Source: Ciceribacter sp. L1K22 | GTDB lineage: Bacteria > Pseudomonadota > Alphaproteobacteria > Rhizobiales > Rhizobiaceae | Assembly: GCF_017599385.1 (NCBI RefSeq) | Contig: NZ_JAGFPK010000001.1 | Location: 2,686,536 to 2,750,535, forward strand | Direction of reading: 5' to 3' | Length of the DNA stretch: 64,000 nt | Shown here: one piece after another, positions 33,393 to 43,707 of the stretch | How the letters are laid out: the number at the start of each line of letters is the position of its first letter | Numbering within the stretch: position 1 is the stretch's first letter | The notes under the pieces: generated by a model | Told to the model about the DNA's origin: nothing | The model's input: the letters and a program-made list of their open reading frames with translations, nothing else | The model's database searches: none | Translations under genes and position numbers: made by a program

Positions 33393-36300
33393 TCAATAAA
33401 CGCCCGGAAGCCCCTCGAATTTAAGGGGCGGTAATGGTGCGCCGCGCGTCACGCGCTCCTGTGCGGGAACCGGCATGCCACCGGAACCGCCGCCCGGAGC
33501 CGCAGCCGGATCTGCCGCTGGAACCTCCGGAGCTTCGATTTCCCCGGTCGGCGCCACCGTGCCCGTCGATCCGTCGTCGGGCGTTGCGTTGAGCCGCTGC
33601 TCTTCGATCTCCCGCGCCCGGCGTTCGGCCGCCAGCGCCCGCAGGCGCGCCTCTTCCGCCGCCTGCAGCTTGCGCGCCTCTTCCTCCTTCAGGCGCGTTT
33701 CCTCACGCACAAGGTCCAGCGCCCGGTAGAGTGCCACCTCGCGCCGCAGCCGCTGTTTCTCCAGCACGTTGGACTGCAAGGTTTCCACACGGCGCCGCTC
33801 GCGCTCGAAGGCTCTCAGCGACAGATAGTTGGTGAGGTCGGTGACGGAGATTTCGCTGAGCGGCCCCGCGACGTCGCCGATCAGGTCGACACGGAAGGCA
33901 GGTTCGGCGCCCGTGACCTCCTCCTCGCCCGCATCGAGCGTCACATCTGCCGAAATCTCCACGCCAGCGCCTCGCAAATCGAACCGCCCGTCCGTGCGGA
34001 TCGTTGCTGTCCCGGCCGGCACGGTCAGGTTCTGGACGCGCACCACGCTGTCCGTGATGTTGAAAGGCACGGATACATCGCCGAGACGCACCGGCGCCCT
34101 TGCAAGCAGCGGACCGATCGCCTCCCTCACCGAAGCCTCTGTGATTTCCGTCTCCTCCGCGTCGAACATCGCCGTCAATGCCGGCAACAGCGTCAGGTCG
34201 AACCGGGAAATGTCCACCTCCCGAAGCATGGCGCTACCGGAACCGTTGAACGAATGCAGGATCTCGTCGACGCTCGCGCCGGCCGCCTCGCCGATCAGCG
34301 TCAGCCCGAAGCGGCCCGTCGCCGCCGGCACACCGCCGGGACGCGGGGTCACCGCGGCAAGATCGCCATTCTCGATGGTCAGCTTCAATTGCGCGAAGCC
34401 GCTCGCATTGGCGTTCGTCAGTGCCAGACGGCCCGTCGCGGTCCCGCCAAGCCACGTTCCGGAAATATCCTCCAGCGCCAGGCTTCCGTCGTTCAGCACC
34501 AGCGAACCGCTGACATCGGTCAGCTCACCGCCGACGCCCAGCGACAGGCGGGACGTGGTGAACTTGACCGTTCCGTCCAGTCCTGCGATCGATGCCATGC
34601 CGAGCGGCTGGGTATTGCGGTCGCCCGTCGCCGGATCGGAAAGCGGCCCGAACACCGACTCGGCCAGAACGGCAAGATCGAGTATGCCGAGGGAAAGCTC
34701 GCCGGTCACCTTCGGCCGGGACTGGCCCCGATCGACCGTGAGCGCGCCGCTTATCGGCGTCCCGGCGATCTCGCCGACAATCTTCTCCGCAGCAACGGTG
34801 GTGTCGCCGATCGCGACATCAGCGCCGCCCTTCACCGCCAGCCCGTCCAGCAGCGCCGGTACCTGCACGCCACCTGCCAGCAGGTATGGCGCGAGATCGC
34901 TGCTGTCGATGTCGACCCGCATCTGGCCGCGCAGAAAATCTTCCGCCTGCAAGGAAACCTGGCCGGAGGCCGTGACACTCGCATCGTCGGTCGTGAAGGT
35001 CAGCGTGGTTTCCGCCGCGCCATCGCCTTCCGGCTGGGCGATCAGCAGGGTCAGTATCCCCGCCTGGTCGAGCGGCAGCGGCAGCGGCTGCAGCCCCGCC
35101 TGTCCGAGCAGGATCGACGCGTCTGCGTTCTCGACCGTCAGGTCCATCTGTCCCGCCGGCGCGGCGAAAAGATCCTCCGCCGCCTCGCCCAGATAGTTGA
35201 GATCGATGCGGCTGCCGTTCGCGGTGCCGCCCACACGCACGCCAATGCCACCGCCCTGGCTCTCCCCAAAGGCGATCCGCGCCGTCAGGTCGGCGTTCTC
35301 GAACCACGCGGCGTTCTCGACCAGCCTGTCGAGCGCTGGATGGGCCGCCATCTGCGACCGGACGATCTCGAGGAAGGGTCGCGGATCGGCCGCCCGCACC
35401 CTGAGGGTCGCGTCGCCGCTGGAATCCAGCAGCGATCCGCTGGCGCGACCCGAAGCGGAAATCACAGCGCCGCCGAGATTGCCGATTTCGAGCTTTTCGA
35501 GGGAAATCCCCTCCTCGCCGACCGTGAACGTCGTATCGACGTCGCGCGCCGTCACACCGCTGTAGGTCAGTTCGTCCACCGTCAGTCGCGCACCGATCTG
35601 GTGCGCGAAGAAGCTTTCGGCGCTCGTCTCGCCAGCGACCAGCGAATAGACCGCCTGCATCGCCTCAAGATCGACCGCGTTGCCGTTCAGGTCGAAGGTG
35701 ATATTCGGCTTTGAATTGACGAAAGACTGCCGTTCGATCCGGCCGTTGAGCGTCGCCCCGCCCATCGCAAGCTCCAGCCGGTCGAAGCGCTGGATTTCCG
35801 GCGTCAGGTCGACCCGGGCCGAAAATCCGAGCGAAGCAAGGCCGCGAATGGCGGGATCGACCGACCCGGCGAGCCATTGCGAAAGACCGGAGGGCTGCGT
35901 CGACGCCACCAGCAGGTCGCCGGTGAACGACATGTCCCCGGAGAGCCTCAGATCGCCGCTTGCCTCCACCGTCGTGCGGCCCGGCAGCACGGCCACGGCC
36001 TTGTCCACCGTCCAGCCGCCGCCATCGGGCCTCAGATCGAGCTGGATGTCGCGCACGACGGTGTCGCCTGCGACGATCGCCGGCAGGCGCAGCGTCGCCC
36101 GGCCCGGCACCGAGGGGATCGGAATTTCCGCCGCCCGCGCAACGAGCCCCATCAGCCGCTGCCGCGCCGACAGCGACGGGTCGCGCCCTGTCTTACCATT
36201 GGCGCCCTCGTTGCCGATGCGGTTGACGTCGATCTGCTGGCCCTCCGCGGTCAGCAGGAATTCGGCCTCCTGCCCGGTATCCAGCGTCGCCTCGCCGGTC

Positions 36301-37181
36301 ACGGCATAGGGATTGTCCGCATCGCCGAGTTCGAGCCGGTAGGAGGGAATGCGGATCGCCTCGTTCGTCAACGAAAACTCGCCCTTCATCTCCGGCGGCC
36401 GCGGCGGCTTGACGCCGTTCACGACGGTCGCCTCCTTGTCCGCCAGCCAGCGGGCATCGAAACGCCCTTCATAGCTCGGCCGGTCCTCCTTCAGCGCGAT
36501 GGTGCCGTCGAGCTCCAGTGTGAACGGCCGCATGTCTGGCATCAGCCGCGTGCGGATCGGCAGGGCGGCGCTTCCCTCGGCCATCTGTTGCGTCGCGATC
36601 GAGAAGGCACCAGCCTCACCGTCCAGCACGCCGCGCCCTTCGATCGTCCAGGGACCGGCAAGCGAACTCGCCCGCATATCGGCCTGCAGGCTTTCGATTC
36701 GTCGGATTCGTCCGGTCTGTTCGTCGATGAACTCGACCGTGCCGCCGCTCACCCGCACGCTTTCAAGCACCACCGTCCGCGCCGGAATGGCCGGATTGCT
36801 GCCGCGCAGCCAGTCGAGCGTCCCGTTTTCCAGGAGCCGCAGCCGGACCTTCGGCTCCTCGATGCGCATGTCGAAGATGCGCGCCTCGCCGGAGAGGAAC
36901 GGCGCAAGCTCCGCATCCATCGAAAACCGCGCCACCTGCACCAGCGGCTCGCCATTGTCGTCACGGCCAACCGTTACGTCATGCATCGTCACGGAGGGGA
37001 ATGGCAGGATGCGCGCCTCGACCGCGCCGTTGACGGTCACCTTCTTGCCGAGAATGCGGCTCGCCCGGTCCTCGAAGTCGCTGCGGAAATCCGTCCAGTC
37101 GACGAAAAACGGCGCGAGCAGAGCGGCGAAAAGCGCCACCACCACCAGACCGCCGAGTGCCACGAGGAATCGTCCGAGCAA
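33393..37181 (-). CDS. AsmA family protein
   Basis: 1262 residues. One N-terminal membrane helix (LVALGGLVVVALFAALLAPFFVDWTDFR), the AsmA start with LGKKVTVNGAVEARILPFPSVTMHDVTVG, long beta-rich body of the bridge-like lipid transfer type, and the AsmA_2 C-terminal domain (RPGGVPAATGRFGLTLIGEAAGASVDEILHSFNGSGSAML). After it comes a charged coiled coil (LRREVALYRALDLVREETRLKEEEARKLQAAEEARLRALAAERRAREIEEQRL) and a Pro/Gly-rich tail. Related proteins help move phospholipid to the outer membrane. Confidence 0.93.
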   Translation of the reverse strand: MLGRFLVALGGLVVVALFAALLAPFFVDWTDFRSDFEDRASRILGKKVTVNGAVEARILPFPSVTMHDVTVGRDDNGEPLVQVARFSMDAELAPFLSGEARIFDMRIEEPKVRLRLLENGTLDWLRGSNPAIPARTVVLESVRVSGGTVEFIDEQTGRIRRIESLQADMRASSLAGPWTIEGRGVLDGEAGAFSIATQQMAEGSAALPIRTRLMPDMRPFTLELDGTIALKEDRPSYEGRFDARWLADKEATVVNGVKPPRPPEMKGEFSLTNEAIRIPSYRLELGDADNPYAVTGEATLDTGQEAEFLLTAEGQQIDVNRIGNEGANGKTGRDPSLSARQRLMGLVARAAEIPIPSVPGRATLRLPAIVAGDTVVRDIQLDLRPDGGGWTVDKAVAVLPGRTTVEASGDLRLSGDMSFTGDLLVASTQPSGLSQWLAGSVDPAIRGLASLGFSARVDLTPEIQRFDRLELAMGGATLNGRIERQSFVNSKPNITFDLNGNAVDLEAMQAVYSLVAGETSAESFFAHQIGARLTVDELTYSGVTARDVDTTFTVGEEGISLEKLEIGNLGGAVISASGRASGSLLDSSGDATLRVRAADPRPFLEIVRSQMAAHPALDRLVENAAWFENADLTARIAFGESQGGGIGVRVGGTANGSRIDLNYLGEAAEDLFAAPAGQMDLTVENADASILLGQAGLQPLPLPLDQAGILTLLIAQPEGDGAAETTLTFTTDDASVTASGQVSLQAEDFLRGQMRVDIDSSDLAPYLLAGGVQVPALLDGLAVKGGADVAIGDTTVAAEKIVGEIAGTPISGALTVDRGQSRPKVTGELSLGILDLAVLAESVFGPLSDPATGDRNTQPLGMASIAGLDGTVKFTTSRLSLGVGGELTDVSGSLVLNDGSLALEDISGTWLGGTATGRLALTNANASGFAQLKLTIENGDLAAVTPRPGGVPAATGRFGLTLIGEAAGASVDEILHSFNGSGSAMLREVDISRFDLTLLPALTAMFDAEETEITEASVREAIGPLLARAPVRLGDVSVPFNITDSVVRVQNLTVPAGTATIRTDGRFDLRGAGVEISADVTLDAGEEEVTGAEPAFRVDLIGDVAGPLSEISVTDLTNYLSLRAFERERRRVETLQSNVLEKQRLRREVALYRALDLVREETRLKEEEARKLQAAEEARLRALAAERRAREIEEQRLNATPDDGSTGTVAPTGEIEAPEVPAADPAAAPGGGSGGMPVPAQERVTRGAPLPPLKFEGLPGVY

Positions 37182-37272
37182 CTATCCGCTCCCTTGTCGT
37201 TTACAGCAGACTACCCGTATTCGGCGGTGCGGCAAGCCGCAAAACCTTGTGATCCCGCGTACAATTCGCAAA

Positions 37273-38685
37273 TCACGTCAGGCGGAAGATCTTGCCCGGA
37301 TTGAAGATATTGTCGGGATCGAGCCCGCGCTTGATCTGCCGCATCAGCTCCAGCGCCGGCCCCATCTCCTCCTCCACGAAGGTCATCTTGCCCTGCCCGA
37401 CGCCATGCTCGCCGGTGCAGGTGCCGTCCATCGACAGTGCCCTTTCGTTGAGCCGCGCCATGAAGGCCTCGGCCCGGGCCACATCGCCGGCACTCTTGTC
37501 GTCGAAGAGAATCAGCACATGGAAGTTACCATCGCCGGCATGTCCGACGATCGGCGCCAAAAGCCCGGTCTCGACGATGTCGGCTTGCGTCTCCGCCACG
37601 CAATCGGCCAAACGCGAGATCGGCACGCAAACATCGGTGGACAACCCCGCGAGTTCAGGCGCGAGCGCCCGTCCCGCCCAATAGGCGTTGTGTCTGGCCT
37701 TCCACAGTTGCGTCCGCTCCTCGGCATTGGCGGTATACTGGAACGGATCGGAGCCGCATTCGGCGGCAATCTCCTTGAACTGCTCCGCCTGCAGCGCCAC
37801 CGTTTCTTCCGTGCCGTGAAATTCCAGGAACAGCGTCGGCTTCTCAGGATAGGAGAGCTTCGAATAGGCGTTCACGGCCCGCATCTGCGTCTCGTCCAGA
37901 AGCTCGATGCGCGCCACCGGAATGCCCATCTGGATCGTCAGCACAACCGCGTCGCAGGCCGCCTTGAGGCTCGGAAAGGCGCAGACGCCGCCGGAAATCT
38001 TCGCCGGAATGCCCTGCAGCTTCAGCGTGATCGAGGTGATCACGCCAAGTGTGCCCTCCGCCCCGACGAAAAGCCGGGTCAGATCATAGCCCGCCGATGT
38101 CTTGCGCGCCCGCCGCGCCGTGCGGATTTCCTCGCCGTTCGCGGTGACGACCGTCAGCGCCAGCACATTGTCCTTCATTGTCCCGTAGCGCACCGCATTG
38201 GTACCCGAGGCACGAGTCGAGGCCATGCCGCCGAGCGAGGCATTGGCGCCGGGATCGATCGGGAAGAACAGCCCGGTGTCGCGCAGATGCGTGTTGAGGT
38301 CCTCGCGCGTCACCCCCGGTTCGACCGTGCAGTCGAGGTCCTCGGAATTGACGTCCAGCACCCGGTTCATGCGCGAGAAATCAATGGAAATCCCGCCCGC
38401 CGGCGCATTGACATGGCCTTCCAGAGAGGTTCCCGTCCCGAACGGGATCATCGGCACCTTGTGCGCCGCGCAGGTCCTCACCACCGCCTTCACGTCATCC
38501 ACGTTCTCGACGAACACGACCCCATCCGGCAGCTGCGCCGGCAGGTAGGTGGTCGTGTGCGCATGCTGCTCGCGGAAGGATTGTCCGGTCTGGAAACGCT
38601 CTCCGAAAGCCTGCTTCAGGATGCCGAGAACGGCAGCTATACCCTCTTCGTTGCGCGGCAGCGCGACGACATCTCTCATGACCAT
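37273..38685 (-). CDS. FAD-linked oxidase, D-lactate dehydrogenase (cytochrome)-like
   Basis: 470 residues from ATG 38685 behind GGGAGA; a longer frame starts 23 codons upstream. FAD-binding PCMH domain with VPMIPFGTGTSLEGHVNAPAGGISIDFSRMNRVL and the FAD-contacting GGMASTRASGTNAVRYGTMKDNVL, then the FAD-oxidase C domain with PIVGHAGDGNFHVLI and TGEHGVGQGKM. Closest in pattern to mitochondrial-type D-lactate dehydrogenase. It could also use 2-hydroxyglutarate or glycolate; no iron-sulfur partner subunit is adjacent. Confidence 0.9.
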   Translation of the reverse strand: MVMRDVVALPRNEEGIAAVLGILKQAFGERFQTGQSFREQHAHTTTYLPAQLPDGVVFVENVDDVKAVVRTCAAHKVPMIPFGTGTSLEGHVNAPAGGISIDFSRMNRVLDVNSEDLDCTVEPGVTREDLNTHLRDTGLFFPIDPGANASLGGMASTRASGTNAVRYGTMKDNVLALTVVTANGEEIRTARRARKTSAGYDLTRLFVGAEGTLGVITSITLKLQGIPAKISGGVCAFPSLKAACDAVVLTIQMGIPVARIELLDETQMRAVNAYSKLSYPEKPTLFLEFHGTEETVALQAEQFKEIAAECGSDPFQYTANAEERTQLWKARHNAYWAGRALAPELAGLSTDVCVPISRLADCVAETQADIVETGLLAPIVGHAGDGNFHVLILFDDKSAGDVARAEAFMARLNERALSMDGTCTGEHGVGQGKMTFVEEEMGPALELMRQIKRGLDPDNIFNPGKIFRLT

Positions 38686-38886
38686 GGTGTGTCTCCCACG
38701 CGCCCGCCACGAACGGTCGGCGCGCTCCCTCGTTTGGCCGATGGTATCGGGCAAGTCGCCCCGCTTTGTCCAGACGGTAGATTGCGAGTAAGTACCTTTA
38801 TCTTGCCGCTTCGGGCCGAAGTCGGGCGACTGCCTGGATCGTCTCGGCCCTTATCGGAAGATTGGCTAAGACCAGCCTCTCAGGTC

Positions 38887-39780
38887 ATGGTTCACAACAC
38901 CAATCTCTGGAATCGAGCTGACAGGCTGCGTATAGTTGCAGTGAAGTGGCAGGGGAAAAAGGCAAAAATCACATTCAACCAGGAACTGACAACGGCGCTC
39001 AGCCAAAAGGGTATCTCCATAACCGGGGCAAAAGGAGAGGTAAGCATAAACCCCCATCTGTCGCTTGAGCCTCCCTTATCTGTAGATGCAAACGTTTCTC
39101 TTTCTAGCTTTCTCCAGATAGGGGCGTTTTCGCATTTGAACGGCGGGTTCATCCAGAATGTTTCCATCGGCCGCTATTGTAGCTTTGCGCGGGATGTGCA
39201 GATTGGGCATGGCGGGCACCCCATCGACTGGCTATCCGTCTCATCTATGCAATACAAAAGAGACTATCGGGGGTGGGCGAGTTTTGTCGGCAGCAAAGGC
39301 GTCGAGCGTTTCATAGCGCGCGAAGTCATTCCATTTGAACATACACGAAGGACCATCATCCAAAATGACGTTTGGATTGGTAATGGCGTGTTCATTAAGG
39401 ATGGCGTGACGATCGGGAACGGTGCAATTCTTGCGGCAGGCAGCGTCGTGACAAAAGATGTCCCTGACTACGCTATCGTAGGCGGTAACCCGGCTAGACT
39501 AATTCGTATGCGCTTTCCTGAAAAAACAATCGAACAACTAATGGAACTGCAGTTCTGGCGCTACTTTATCGGTGATTTGCATCCAATTGACTTTTCCAAC
39601 ATTGACGCCGCAATCGAGCGCCTATCGGAATTGGTCGGCAATGGTGACATCGAAGAATACCGGCCCGCGCCGGTGGGTTTGGCCGAGTTGAAGAAACTGG
39701 CTCTGATAACGACTACACAAAAACAAGAAAGTATCCCCCGTCGTCCCTGGCTACGGCGATTCCTCAAGTTACGTCGGTAA
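38887..39780 (+). CDS. Hexapeptide-repeat (CatB/Vat-like) acetyltransferase
   Basis: 297 residues from ATG 38887; an open frame continues far upstream but is antisense to neighbouring genes. Left-handed beta-helix repeats: VSIGRYCSFARDVQIGHGGHPIDW with the catalytic-type histidine, then IIQNDVWIGNGVFIKDGVTIGNGAILAAGSVVTKDVPDYAIVGGNPARLIRMRF, and the WWxW-like C-terminal cap MELQFWRYFIG. Base composition is visibly AT-richer than both neighbours, with different codon use, suggesting horizontal transfer. Likely modifies a surface sugar; drug acetylation is a less likely option. Confidence 0.87.
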   Translation: MVHNTNLWNRADRLRIVAVKWQGKKAKITFNQELTTALSQKGISITGAKGEVSINPHLSLEPPLSVDANVSLSSFLQIGAFSHLNGGFIQNVSIGRYCSFARDVQIGHGGHPIDWLSVSSMQYKRDYRGWASFVGSKGVERFIAREVIPFEHTRRTIIQNDVWIGNGVFIKDGVTIGNGAILAAGSVVTKDVPDYAIVGGNPARLIRMRFPEKTIEQLMELQFWRYFIGDLHPIDFSNIDAAIERLSELVGNGDIEEYRPAPVGLAELKKLALITTTQKQESIPRRPWLRRFLKLRR

Positions 39781-39818
39781 ACTGCCGAACGGGAGCCGAA
39801 TCTAAGCACGCTTGCCGA

Positions 39819-40559
39819 CTAAAGAAGCGTCTCGCGGAAGAAGGTCGTCACCCGCTGCCAGTGCCGCTCGGCCCCGGCCCGGTCATAGGCGCTGTGATCG
39901 TCGATGCACCAGCCGTGATTGACGCCGGCATAGGTCTCGAGCGCAAAGTCGATGTCCGCCCGGTGGAACGTCTCGACCAGACGCGAAGCCTGTTCGGGCG
40001 GGAACGATCCATCAGAGCTGGAGGTGCCGATATGGATGCGCGCCCGGATCGAAGACGCCAGCCGGTGCGGACTGTCCTCGGCCTCCGTCGCCAGGTGACC
40101 GCCATGAAAGCTAGCAGCAGCCACGATGCGCTCCGGATAGGTCCCGGCCGCCGTGATCGCCCGTCCGCCACCCATGCAATAGCCGACGACGCCGACCGGA
40201 CCGGGGGCGCCGGCCTCGGCAAGCGCGGTCAGGAAATATTTGGTGTCGGCCGCCGTCATCGCCTGGCTGGTCGCCGAAAGCATCCCCTTTAGCCGCGCCC
40301 CCTGCTCCGGATCCTTGAACCCGATCCCGGCATCGAACGTGCCCTTGTCCGGATGGCGGTAAAAGAGATCCGGCACCAGCACCGCATAGCCCTCCGCCGC
40401 ATAGCGCTCCGCCATGGCGGTCAGCGCCGGCCGCAGGCCAAATATGTCCATGAACAGCAGCAGGCCGGGCATTCCGGACCTCTCGGCCTCCGGCAGCACC
40501 AGCGTCGCTTTCGCCACGCCCTCGTCCATCCGCACGTCGATCTGCCGCGTCACCGTCAT
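39819..40559 (-). CDS. Dienelactone hydrolase family protein
   Basis: 246 residues from ATG 40559. Alpha/beta-hydrolase with the Cys-Asp-His triad of the family: GYCMGGGRA (nucleophile Cys), SSSDGSFPP (Asp) and GVNHGWCIDD (His). It begins 25 bp after the RND pump gene on the same strand, so it is probably the third gene of that operon. Natural substrate unknown; not necessarily aromatic degradation. Confidence 0.9.
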   Translation of the reverse strand: MTVTRQIDVRMDEGVAKATLVLPEAERSGMPGLLLFMDIFGLRPALTAMAERYAAEGYAVLVPDLFYRHPDKGTFDAGIGFKDPEQGARLKGMLSATSQAMTAADTKYFLTALAEAGAPGPVGVVGYCMGGGRAITAAGTYPERIVAAASFHGGHLATEAEDSPHRLASSIRARIHIGTSSSDGSFPPEQASRLVETFHRADIDFALETYAGVNHGWCIDDHSAYDRAGAERHWQRVTTFFRETLL

Positions 40560-40584
40560 GCCATGCTCCTCTCCGGACGCCACC

Positions 40585-43500
40585 CTATTCGGCGGCCTTC
40601 GGAGACATCGCACCTTCCATCTCGCGCTTCAACCGTGCTTCCTCGTCGGCATGCGGTTTGGCGAAGCGGGCAATCGCGAAATAGGCGACCGGCGTGATGT
40701 AGAGCGTCACGGCTGTCGCGAGCCCCAGGCCGCCGACGATCACCCAGCCGAGCGCAATGCGCGCTTCGGCGCCGGCACCGCTGGCGAGGATCAGCGGCAA
40801 GCCGCCGACGATGGTGGCGATCATCGTCATCATCACCGGGCGCAGCCGCAGCCGGCAGGCATTCTCGATCGCCTGGCGAACGCCCATGCCCCGGTCGCGC
40901 AGCTGGTTCGCGAACTCGACGATCAGAATGCCGTTCTTCGCCATGACGCCCACCAGCAATACGAGCCCGATCTGCGAATAGACGTTGAGCGACGACCCCG
41001 TCAGCACCAGCGCGAACACCGCGCAGGCAAGCCCGAGCGGCACCGTCGTCATGATGATCACAGCCGAGAGCACGCTCTCGAACTGCGCCGCCAGCACCAG
41101 GAAGATGATCGCGATCGCAAAGCCGAAGGTCAGCGCCATGCCGGCCGAGTTTTCCTCCAGCGACGCCGCCTCCGACAGCGGGATCAAGCGACTGCCGGGC
41201 GGCAGCAGCGGCGCGGCGATCTCTTCGACAGTGGCCACGGCATCGCCGAGCGCCACACCTTCACCGAGACCGGCCGAGAACGACACTGAGGCCAGCTGCT
41301 GCTCGCGGTTGAGCTCCGGCGCCACGGCACCTTCCCTGAGCGTCGCGATGACGGACATCGGCACGATCTTGCCATCGTCGGTCTTCAGGAAGATGTTTTC
41401 GAGGTCGGTCGGATCGTTGATCGGCCGCGTGGTGGAGGTCAGCCGCACCGGCAGCGCCTCGCCGTCGACGAACACGTCGACGATCGAGCGCCCCTCAAGC
41501 AGCGACTGCATCGCCGAGGAAAGCCCGGTGATGTCGATGCCGAGGTCGGAGGCCCGCTCGCGGTCGATGGAGACCGACAGCTGCGCCTGCGTCGGCTCGT
41601 TGTCGAGACGCGGCGTGTCGAACATGTCCGTCCCCTCCATCGCCCGTACGATGTCGGCCGCCGCCCGCGTCAGGCTGTCATAGTCGCTGCCCACCACCGC
41701 CATCTGCAGCCCGTTGCCGGCGCCGCGAATGCGCAGGCTGTTCGACTGGATCGCAAAGCCCCGCAGCGCCGGAACACGCTGTGCCGCGGCATTGATGTCC
41801 TGCACGATCTCGTTCTGGGTCCGCTCCCGGTCCTCCCAGGGCGCCAGCGTCAGCACCATGAAGCCGCTATTGGTCGAACCGCCGAAGCCGGAGATCGAGA
41901 ACACGTTGAGCACTTCGCCGCTGTCGACAAGGGGCATCAGGTTTTCCTCGACCCGCTGCAACTGATCACGGGTGAAATCGAGGCTGACGCCCTGCGGCGC
42001 CGATGCCCGCATCATCACCATAGCGCGGTCCTCGCGCGGCGTCAGCTCGTTCTGCACCGTCAGGAAGGCCATGTAGCCGGCACCGGCGAACAGCACGGCG
42101 ACGACGAAGACGATGAACGGCGCGTTGAGGCAAGCCTTGAGCGACCGGTCGTAGAAGCGCGCGAATCCGCTGCCGATCCGGCCCATGACGCCGCTGTCGT
42201 GATCCCGGCTCTCCTTCAGCATGCGCGATGCCAGCATCGGGCAGAGCGTCAGCGCGGTAATGGAGGAAAGACCGACGGCGAAGGCGAGCACGAAGCCGAA
42301 CTCGCGGAACAGACCGCCCAATTGCCCCGGCAGGAAGGACAGCGGAATGAAGACCGCGGCAAGCGTCGCCGTCGTTGCGATGACGGCGAAGAACACTTCC
42401 TGCGTGCCCAGCACCGCCGCTGCCCTCGGCCCCATGCCTTCCGATCGTCGTCGCACGATGTTTTCGAGCACCACGATCGCATCGTCCACCACCAGACCCG
42501 TGGCGAGCACGATGGCGAGCAGCGTCAGCGTGTTGATCGAGAAGCCGACGAGATAGATCGCCATCAGCGTGCCGATCAGCGCGACGGGCATGGTGAGCGC
42601 CGGAATGAGCGTCGCTCGCCAGTCCCTGAGGAACATGAAGATGACAGCGACAACGACGGTCGCCGAAATCACCAGCGCGATCTCCACCTCGTGCAGCGCG
42701 CCACGGATAAAGATCGCGTCGTCGCTGGTGACGAACAGCCGCGTGCCCTCTGGCAGGATGCTCTGCATATTGTCGACGGCGGCCCGCACGCCGGTGGAAA
42801 TGTTGAGTGTGTTGGACTGCGCTTGGCGGATGATGCCGAGACCGACGCCCTGTACCCCGTTCGACCGCAGTACCGTGCTGCCATCGTCGGGCCCGAGCGT
42901 CACGGTGGCGATGTCGCGCAGGCGCACGTTCGGACCGATCAGCAGGTTCTCGAAGTCCTCGGGCTTGGTCAGGTTCGCCGTCGCACGCACCACGATGTTC
43001 TGCATGGAGCTTTCGAGCGAGCCCGCCGGCACGTCGAGCGCCGCCGATGACAGCGCCGTCGATATGCTGGCAACCGTCAGCCCCCGGCTGGCAAGCGCTT
43101 CCTGGTTGATGTCGACGCGGAAGATTTTCTCCTGGTCGCCATAGAGCTCGACATCGGCGACGCCATCGACCGAGGCGAGCCGGTCGATGATCTCGTTGTC
43201 GACCAGGAGCGTCAGGTCTTCCATCGAAAGCGTGCTCGACGTCACGGCAAGCCGCATGATCGCCTGGGAGTCGGAGTCCGCCTTGACGATGCGCGGATCG
43301 TCGGCATCGTCGGGCAGCTGGTTGGTGACGCGGCTGATCGCATCGCGCACGTCGTTCGAGGCGACCTGCAGGTCGACGGTATCGTTAAATTCCATCGTCA
43401 CGCGGCTGGAGCCGGACTGCGATTCCGACGAGATCGATTTGAGCCCGCTGACCCGTGCCACCGCGCCCTCGATCACCTGCGTGATCTCCTGGTCGATCGT

Positions 43501-43707
43501 CTGCGGCGCCGCCCCGTCATAGGAGGTTCGCACCGTAATGACCGGCTGGTCGACATCTGGCAGCTCGCGCACCTCGACGCCGGCCAGCGCCGCGAGCCCC
43601 GCGACGACCAGCAAAGTATTGATGACGGCGGCGAGGATGGGTCGACGCACGAACAGCGCCGTGAAATGCTGCCCGGATTCCGAAGGCGTATGGTTCTCCG
43701 ATGTCAT
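40585..43707 (-). CDS. RND-type efflux transporter, inner-membrane pump
   Basis: 1040 residues, normal HAE-RND length. N-terminal FVRRPILAAVINTLLVVAGLAALAGVEVRELPDVDQPVI is the family signature, with twelve expected helices; the proton-relay segment reads ATGLVVDDAIVVLENIVRRR (Asp-Asp) and the C-terminal half has LLVGVMAKNGILIVEFANQLRDRG. Exports drugs or other amphiphiles with the adaptor encoded upstream. No outer-membrane channel gene is adjacent, so it presumably shares one encoded elsewhere. Confidence 0.95.
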   Translation of the reverse strand: MTSENHTPSESGQHFTALFVRRPILAAVINTLLVVAGLAALAGVEVRELPDVDQPVITVRTSYDGAAPQTIDQEITQVIEGAVARVSGLKSISSESQSGSSRVTMEFNDTVDLQVASNDVRDAISRVTNQLPDDADDPRIVKADSDSQAIMRLAVTSSTLSMEDLTLLVDNEIIDRLASVDGVADVELYGDQEKIFRVDINQEALASRGLTVASISTALSSAALDVPAGSLESSMQNIVVRATANLTKPEDFENLLIGPNVRLRDIATVTLGPDDGSTVLRSNGVQGVGLGIIRQAQSNTLNISTGVRAAVDNMQSILPEGTRLFVTSDDAIFIRGALHEVEIALVISATVVVAVIFMFLRDWRATLIPALTMPVALIGTLMAIYLVGFSINTLTLLAIVLATGLVVDDAIVVLENIVRRRSEGMGPRAAAVLGTQEVFFAVIATTATLAAVFIPLSFLPGQLGGLFREFGFVLAFAVGLSSITALTLCPMLASRMLKESRDHDSGVMGRIGSGFARFYDRSLKACLNAPFIVFVVAVLFAGAGYMAFLTVQNELTPREDRAMVMMRASAPQGVSLDFTRDQLQRVEENLMPLVDSGEVLNVFSISGFGGSTNSGFMVLTLAPWEDRERTQNEIVQDINAAAQRVPALRGFAIQSNSLRIRGAGNGLQMAVVGSDYDSLTRAAADIVRAMEGTDMFDTPRLDNEPTQAQLSVSIDRERASDLGIDITGLSSAMQSLLEGRSIVDVFVDGEALPVRLTSTTRPINDPTDLENIFLKTDDGKIVPMSVIATLREGAVAPELNREQQLASVSFSAGLGEGVALGDAVATVEEIAAPLLPPGSRLIPLSEAASLEENSAGMALTFGFAIAIIFLVLAAQFESVLSAVIIMTTVPLGLACAVFALVLTGSSLNVYSQIGLVLLVGVMAKNGILIVEFANQLRDRGMGVRQAIENACRLRLRPVMMTMIATIVGGLPLILASGAGAEARIALGWVIVGGLGLATAVTLYITPVAYFAIARFAKPHADEEARLKREMEGAMSPKAAE

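Noticed and set aside
36499..38886. Long N-terminal extension of the acetyltransferase frame
   Set aside because: Open only because it runs antisense to AsmA and the FAD oxidase; the acetyltransferase itself begins at 38887, where composition changes.
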